Source of the DNA: Oscillospiraceae bacterium
GTDB lineage: Bacteria; Bacillota; Clostridia; Oscillospirales; Oscillospiraceae
DNA: 64,000 nt
Direction: 5' to 3'
Assembly (NCBI GenBank): GCA_902781745.1
Contig: CACZKM010000001.1
Coordinates: forward strand, 1 to 64,000
Shown: positions 60,251 through 64,000 of the stretch, piece by piece
Position numbering within the stretch: position 1 is the stretch's first letter
Layout of the letters: every line of letters starts with the position of its first letter
Translations under genes and position numbers: made by a program
The notes under the pieces: model-generated
Seen by the model: only the letters and a program-made list of their open reading frames with translations
Told to the model about the DNA's origin: nothing
Databases searched by the model: none

Positions 60251-60985
60251 ATGTCCGGACATTCCAAGTGGCATAATATCCAGAAGACCAAGGGCGCGGC
60301 TGACGCCAAGCGCAGCGCCGCTTTCACCAAGGTGGCCAAGGAGATCATCGTAGCTGTCAAGACCGGCGGCTCCGGCGACCCGGCCAATAACTCCCGCCTG
60401 GCCACCGTCATTGCCAAGGCCAAGGCCGTGAATATGCCCAACGACAACATCAAGCGCACCATCGAGCGCGCCCTGGGCGCGGGCAACACCGATAACTACG
60501 AGAGCGTGGTCTACGAGGGCTACGGTCCCTCCGGCGTGGCCGTCATCGTGGAGGCCCTCACCGACAACCGCCAGCGCACCGCCCCTGAGGTCCGGCACCT
60601 GCTGGACAAGTACGGCAAGGGCCTGGGCGCCACCGGCTGCGTGTCCTGGTCTTTTGACCGCAAGGGCGTCATCGTCATGGACAATGAGGACGGCGATCTG
60701 GAAGAGGACGCCGTCATGATGGACGCCCTGGACTGCGGCGCCTCTGACTTTGAGGCGGAGGACAATGTCTTTACCATCTACACCGAGCCCGACGACTGCG
60801 GCAAGGTGGCCTCCGCCCTGGGAGAGAAGGGCTATGTCTTCGTCTCCGCCCAGGTGGAAATGGTCCCCCAGAACTACGTCACCCTCACCGACGACGGGGA
60901 CAAGAAGAACATGGAAAAGCTCATCGACATGCTGGAGGACAACGACGACGTCCAGAACGTGTACCACAACTGGGATCAGGAGTAA
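60251..60985 (+). CDS. yebC: YebC/PmpR family protein
   Basis: A 244-residue protein starting MSGHSKWHNIQKTKGAADA, the standard YebC/TACO1 N-terminus. Long called transcription regulators, the family also helps translation of poly-proline stretches (TACO1 and YebC). The start at 60251 follows AAGGGAA. The preceding in-frame ATG at 60218 adds 11 residues with no family support. Confidence 0.93.
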   Translation: MSGHSKWHNIQKTKGAADAKRSAAFTKVAKEIIVAVKTGGSGDPANNSRLATVIAKAKAVNMPNDNIKRTIERALGAGNTDNYESVVYEGYGPSGVAVIVEALTDNRQRTAPEVRHLLDKYGKGLGATGCVSWSFDRKGVIVMDNEDGDLEEDAVMMDALDCGASDFEAEDNVFTIYTEPDDCGKVASALGEKGYVFVSAQVEMVPQNYVTLTDDGDKKNMEKLIDMLEDNDDVQNVYHNWDQE

Positions 60986-61038
60986 GCGGTCGCCTTTTGC
61001 TGCCGATTGAAAAACGCGCTGAGTTATGATATCCATAC

Positions 61039-61073
61039 GAAACCCTCTGCTGTATCTCGCAGCAGAGGGTTTC
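61039..61073 (+). terminator. Intrinsic terminator after yebC
   Basis: A perfect 14-bp stem, GAAACCCTCTGCTG / CAGCAGAGGGTTTC, with a 7-base loop. The T-run is short, but the stem is strong. From here to about 61236 I see no gene; the region is AT-richer than its surroundings and open frames in it have no convincing start. Confidence 0.75.
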
Positions 61074-61235
61074 ATATAAATCTGTCAGCAGCCATACAAG
61101 GATTTTGCCAGAGGCCGAGGTTAGGAAGTACCCCCCGAAGAGGAGAAGGGGAGGAAAACGAACATCGGCTTTTTTTATGCCTGCCAAAATCCCGATAGAT
61201 ATGAAGGTCAAAACAGAAGGAGTGATCCGATATGA

Positions 61236-62390
61236 ATCTTCGGACGATACGTATCATCGAAGATTCGTAGTATCATGTGCGGGACTCCCGGGAATGGTAC
61301 CGTCTCTTATCCTCATACATTCACTGCTGATCCTGCCACAAGCCAGAATCATTACACATTGCCCAATGATAAGACTGCGACGGCAACTGTTAAGTTCACA
61401 AAACCCAGTGGCGGCGGCACCGGCGGTGGCGGCGGAGGTTCCTCTATTCCCACTGCAACTGTGGATAAGACGGTCACCAACGGTTCTGCTGGTGTGAAGG
61501 CAGAGAACGGAAAGAACTATGCGAACAGCGTTTCTGTCTCGGCTGGCAAGACGGTCATCGTTTCCACGACGCCCGCCGCGAACTACATGACCGAGGGTGT
61601 TACCGTTACTTATGGCTCCGGCAACAACAAGAAGACCGTGCCTGTCGCCAAGAACAGCGACGGTACGTATTCCTTCACGATGCCGAGCAGCAGCGTGACT
61701 GTGACCCCGGTCTTTGTGCCCGACCCCAACGCCGATCCCGAGAACGATCCCAGCACGGCGCAGGACACCATCCGGAACTACTCCAAGGACTTTGAGAAGT
61801 GCGACGACACCCACTATGAGAACTGCCCGATCAATCAGTATCCCGATGCGTCTGCCACCGCGTGGTATCACGACGGCGTCCACTTCTGCATTGAGAACGG
61901 CATCATGAGAGGCTACGACGACGGGCACTTCTATCCCACCAAGGAGACCACCCGCGCCCAGCTCGTCCAGGTTCTCTACAACATCGCCGGCCAGCCCAAT
62001 GTCACCTCTGACAAGAGCTACAGCGATGTGAACGCCGGCGATTGGTTCTACAAGGCAGTCCAGTGGGCCACCAAGAACGACATTGTGTCCGGTTACAACG
62101 ACGGCAAGTTCCGGCCCAACGATCCCATTACCCGCGAGCAGGTGGCCCGTGTCCTCATGGGCTATGCCAAGTTCCTGGGTTATGACACCAGCGCCACCAG
62201 CGACCTGAAGGGCTACACCGACACCAACACCGTGAGCAACTGGGCTACTGAGTATGTCCAGTGGGCTGTGGGTGCAGGCGTGTACTGCGGTCCTATGGGC
62301 AGCCAGAACCTGCTGGCGGCCAACGGCGACACCGTTCGTTCCGAGCTGGCCACCATGATGATGAACTTCTGCACGAAGCTCGCGAAGTAA
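61236..62390 (+). CDS. SLH-domain cell-surface protein lacking its N-terminus
   Basis: The frame opens after a stop at 61233-61235; the first ATG is at 61275, giving 371 residues. It begins in the middle of a repeat-like beta domain (GTVSYPHTFTADPATSQNHY), then a glycine-rich linker, a bacterial Ig-like domain (about 55-150), and three S-layer homology domains (from about PDASATAWYHDG to the C-terminal LAK) with the usual pattern such as YSDVNAGDWFYKAVQWA. SLH domains bind pyruvylated wall polymers. There is no signal peptide, and a complete gene of this kind would need one, so it is most likely a remnant of a longer gene. It could also be a donor of SLH-coding sequence for recombination. Confidence 0.65.
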   Translation: MFGRYVSSKIRSIMCGTPGNGTVSYPHTFTADPATSQNHYTLPNDKTATATVKFTKPSGGGTGGGGGGSSIPTATVDKTVTNGSAGVKAENGKNYANSVSVSAGKTVIVSTTPAANYMTEGVTVTYGSGNNKKTVPVAKNSDGTYSFTMPSSSVTVTPVFVPDPNADPENDPSTAQDTIRNYSKDFEKCDDTHYENCPINQYPDASATAWYHDGVHFCIENGIMRGYDDGHFYPTKETTRAQLVQVLYNIAGQPNVTSDKSYSDVNAGDWFYKAVQWATKNDIVSGYNDGKFRPNDPITREQVARVLMGYAKFLGYDTSATSDLKGYTDTNTVSNWATEYVQWAVGAGVYCGPMGSQNLLAANGDTVRSELATMMMNFCTKLAK

Positions 62391-62445
62391 GAGACAACGA
62401 CATATCGTTTTAAGCAAGACGCAAGTCTGATTGAAAACGAACGGA

Positions 62446-62476
62446 CGCCCCCCCAAGGCCTCGGCCTTGGGGGGCG
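62446..62476 (+). terminator. Terminator after the SLH gene
   Basis: CGCCCCCCCAAGGCC and GGCCTTGGGGGGCG pair around a 2-base loop, followed by GTTT. Confidence 0.7.
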
Positions 62477-62487
62477 GTTTATGACAA

Positions 62488-62519
62488 GCGGCCCCTGGAC
62501 AACACCGTCCAGGGGCCGC
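62488..62519 (-). terminator. Terminator of the ClC-family gene
   Basis: GCGGCCCCTGGAC and GTCCAGGGGCCGC, 13 bp with a 6-base loop, placed just past the stop codon of the minus-strand gene. On the minus strand it is followed by TTGT. Confidence 0.75.
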
Positions 62520-62533
62520 ACACATATTGTACT

Positions 62534-63868
62534 TTATTGTTTCGGCTCGAAATACCGCTCCTCCTCGTGCAGGGTCCCCGTGGGATCGGAAACCTTGGAA
62601 AAGGCAAACTTCTGCTTGGAATACAGGCCGCCGTATCCCGAGACCAGAAAACTGGCGGCGACCCCTACCAGGAAGCCACCGGGATTGCAGAAGGAGAAGA
62701 CCTCAAACCCCAGCACCAGAGCAGTCAGCGGGCAGTTGGTCACCCCGCAGAACAGAGAGACCATCCCCACCGCAGCGGCGTAAGGCGCGGGCAGACCGAG
62801 TAAGGGCCCCAGGACGCAGCCGAAGGAAGCGCCCATGGCAAAGGAGGGGACGATCTCGCCGCCCTTGCATCCCGCCCCCAGCGTCAGGGCGGTGAACAGC
62901 AGCTTCCACACAACATCCTCCGGGGCGGCGCTGCCCTGGCGGATGGCTTCGTCAATAAGGACCTGCCCCGTCCCCAGATAGAGCTTGGTGTCCAGCCCCA
63001 ATGTCAGCAAAACCACCGCGGCGCCTCCGATGATGACCCGCGGGTATGGATTGGGAAAGAGCCGTTCCAGCCCGGTGCGCACCCCGGAGAAGGTATAGCA
63101 CACCAGGATACTCAGCAGGCCGCAGGCCACCCCCAGCACCAGCACCCGCCCGTAAAACAGGGCGTTGGGCGTGGAAGCTGTGAGAAAGTACGACACGCCC
63201 CGGACGCCCAGATAGCGGGCCACCGTTCCGGCGGTGATGGAAGAGATCACGCAGGGAAACAGGGCCCCCAGGGGGAGCATCCCCACGCAGGAGATCTCCA
63301 GGGCAAAGATGACCGCGGAGATCTGGTTCCCAAAAACGGCGGAGAACCCCGCGCTCATGCCGCACATGATGGCCAGGTCCTCAAAGCTGCCGTCGATCCG
63401 CAGCGCCTTGCGGATGAGCTCCGCCAGAGACCCGCCCAACTGGAGGGCCGCGCCCTCCCGGCCGGCGGAGCCGCCGAAGGCATGGGTCAGCAGGGTGGAG
63501 AGGAAGATCACCGGAGCAAGGACCCGGGAGACCGGCTGCTCACCCCGGGCGGCCTGGATGATCAGGTCAGTGCCGCCGGCGGTGCGGATGCCGCCCTTTT
63601 TATACATCCAGACGATGAGCAGACCGACAACGGGAAGAAGGAGCGCAGCCCACTGCGTTTCGTTCCGCAACTGCTCTGCCAGCGCCAGAAGATGGACAAA
63701 GGCGCTGCCGCACCCCCCAACCACCAGCCCGGTAAGCAGACCGAAGAGCATCCCGCGGCCATTGATCCGCAGGCTTTCTCCGCTGAAGACGATCTCAGCC
63801 CGCAGACGGCGTAGGATCCCCATCCGCTCGCCGGTCGGTCGCTGTTTGGTTTTCGGCGTGTCGGCCAT
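62534..63868 (-). CDS. ClC-family anion channel/antiporter, possibly fluoride-exporting
   Basis: A 444-residue membrane protein with the ClC fold. The three anion-site motifs are unusual: GTDLII where chloride types have GSGIP, GREGA instead of GREGP, and KGGEIVPSFAMGA instead of the GxFxP motif. The last resembles the GGExxP motif of the fluoride/proton antiporter clade (CLC-F). The gating Glu in GREGA is kept. I call the fluoride role possible. It has no CBS domains. GGAGGTGG precedes the start; a good promoter lies upstream. Confidence 0.85.
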   Translation of the reverse strand: MADTPKTKQRPTGERMGILRRLRAEIVFSGESLRINGRGMLFGLLTGLVVGGCGSAFVHLLALAEQLRNETQWAALLLPVVGLLIVWMYKKGGIRTAGGTDLIIQAARGEQPVSRVLAPVIFLSTLLTHAFGGSAGREGAALQLGGSLAELIRKALRIDGSFEDLAIMCGMSAGFSAVFGNQISAVIFALEISCVGMLPLGALFPCVISSITAGTVARYLGVRGVSYFLTASTPNALFYGRVLVLGVACGLLSILVCYTFSGVRTGLERLFPNPYPRVIIGGAAVVLLTLGLDTKLYLGTGQVLIDEAIRQGSAAPEDVVWKLLFTALTLGAGCKGGEIVPSFAMGASFGCVLGPLLGLPAPYAAAVGMVSLFCGVTNCPLTALVLGFEVFSFCNPGGFLVGVAASFLVSGYGGLYSKQKFAFSKVSDPTGTLHEEERYFEPKQ

Positions 63869-63900
63869 AGGTCCACCTCCGTTCTGATCTGCCGCTTCCT

Positions 63901-63929
63901 ATGATAGCAAGGGGATCGTGGCTTTGCAA
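63901..63929 (-). promoter_or_regulatory. Promoter for the ClC-family gene
   Basis: On the minus strand: TTGCAA, 17 bases, TATCAT, about 30 bases before the start codon. I looked for a fluoride riboswitch between here and the window end and saw none. Confidence 0.7.
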
Positions 63930-64000
63930 ACCGAAGAATCGGGAAAAAACGGTAGCGGCCTTGTGCAACATAGCAAGACAAAACGTCCTCCTCCGAAAAG

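Noticed and set aside
61105..61497. Open frame upstream of and overlapping the SLH gene as its missing front part
   Set aside because: It is in another frame, has no signal peptide or repeat-like pattern, and its second half is only a frame shift of the SLH gene's linker.
63869..64000. Fluoride riboswitch before the ClC-family gene
   Set aside because: No crcB-motif core could be recognised on the minus strand; the region holds an ordinary promoter and ribosome binding site.

Overview
The window looks like a piece of chromosome from a high-GC, anaerobic, spore-forming-lineage Clostridia, most like the Oscillospiraceae (Flavonifractor / Lawsonibacter / Pseudoflavonifractor type). This is inferred from gene content: an IspH-ribosomal protein S1 fusion, a CD1247-type protein, a CarD regulator, GerW/YtfJ and SpoIVFB-like sporulation genes, sortase-built pili, and an oxygen-independent (early cobalt insertion) cobalamin pathway. 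No 16S or other species marker is present, so genus is a guess.

Layout. 1-573: intergenic, with terminators, a possible tRNA 3'-end scar and a strong inverted repeat. 574-2175: an EAL-type c-di-GMP phosphodiesterase. 2221-11767: a pilus locus with three sortase-anchored proteins and three sortases. Its middle (about 4015-7740) is sharply AT-rich, and both borders of that block fall inside genes. 11797-18681: housekeeping genes (YqeG phosphatase, endonuclease IV, EF-P, CD1247-like protein, CarD, IspD, IspF, a DUF3343/cysteine desulfurase pair).

18755-39613: a cobalamin supercluster behind one B12 riboswitch. It starts with a lipoprotein form of the cobaltochelatase CbiK, a membrane-anchored two-domain surface protein and a FecBCD-type ABC transporter. 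The corrin-ring enzymes (CbiD, L, F, G, H, J, ET, A, P, C) and the lower-ligand and loop genes (CobT, CobU, CobS, a miniature CobU-like protein, CobC, CbiB, CobD) follow, mostly with 4-base overlaps. The cell can therefore probably both salvage corrinoids or metalloporphyrins and build cobalamin from sirohydrochlorin. A corrinoid adenosyltransferase and dimethylbenzimidazole synthesis are not in the window.

39629-46462: a flavin reductase, a two-component system, PcrA helicase, a thioesterase, TspO and a DtxR/MntR regulator. 46612-52784: two site-2 proteases, then the Firmicutes block scpA-scpB-ytfI-ytfJ-dacF-rluB. 52795-58590: an RpiR regulator, an HI0933-type flavoprotein, Cmk, PlsC and the IspH-S1 fusion as one tightly overlapping operon, then a DUF1858 protein. 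58663-60985: TrmK, a Nif3-like protein, YebC. 61236-62390: an SLH-domain surface protein that has lost its N-terminus. 62534-63868 (minus): a ClC-family protein with features of the fluoride-exporting clade.

The points most worth following are the internal promoter and ribosome binding site inside the ispH-rpsA fusion, the AT-rich cassette in the pilus locus, the pilus surface protein whose CHAP-like domain lacks both catalytic residues, and the uptake module (lipoprotein CbiK, two-domain surface protein, ATPase with an unexplained C-terminal extension) wired to the B12 riboswitch.
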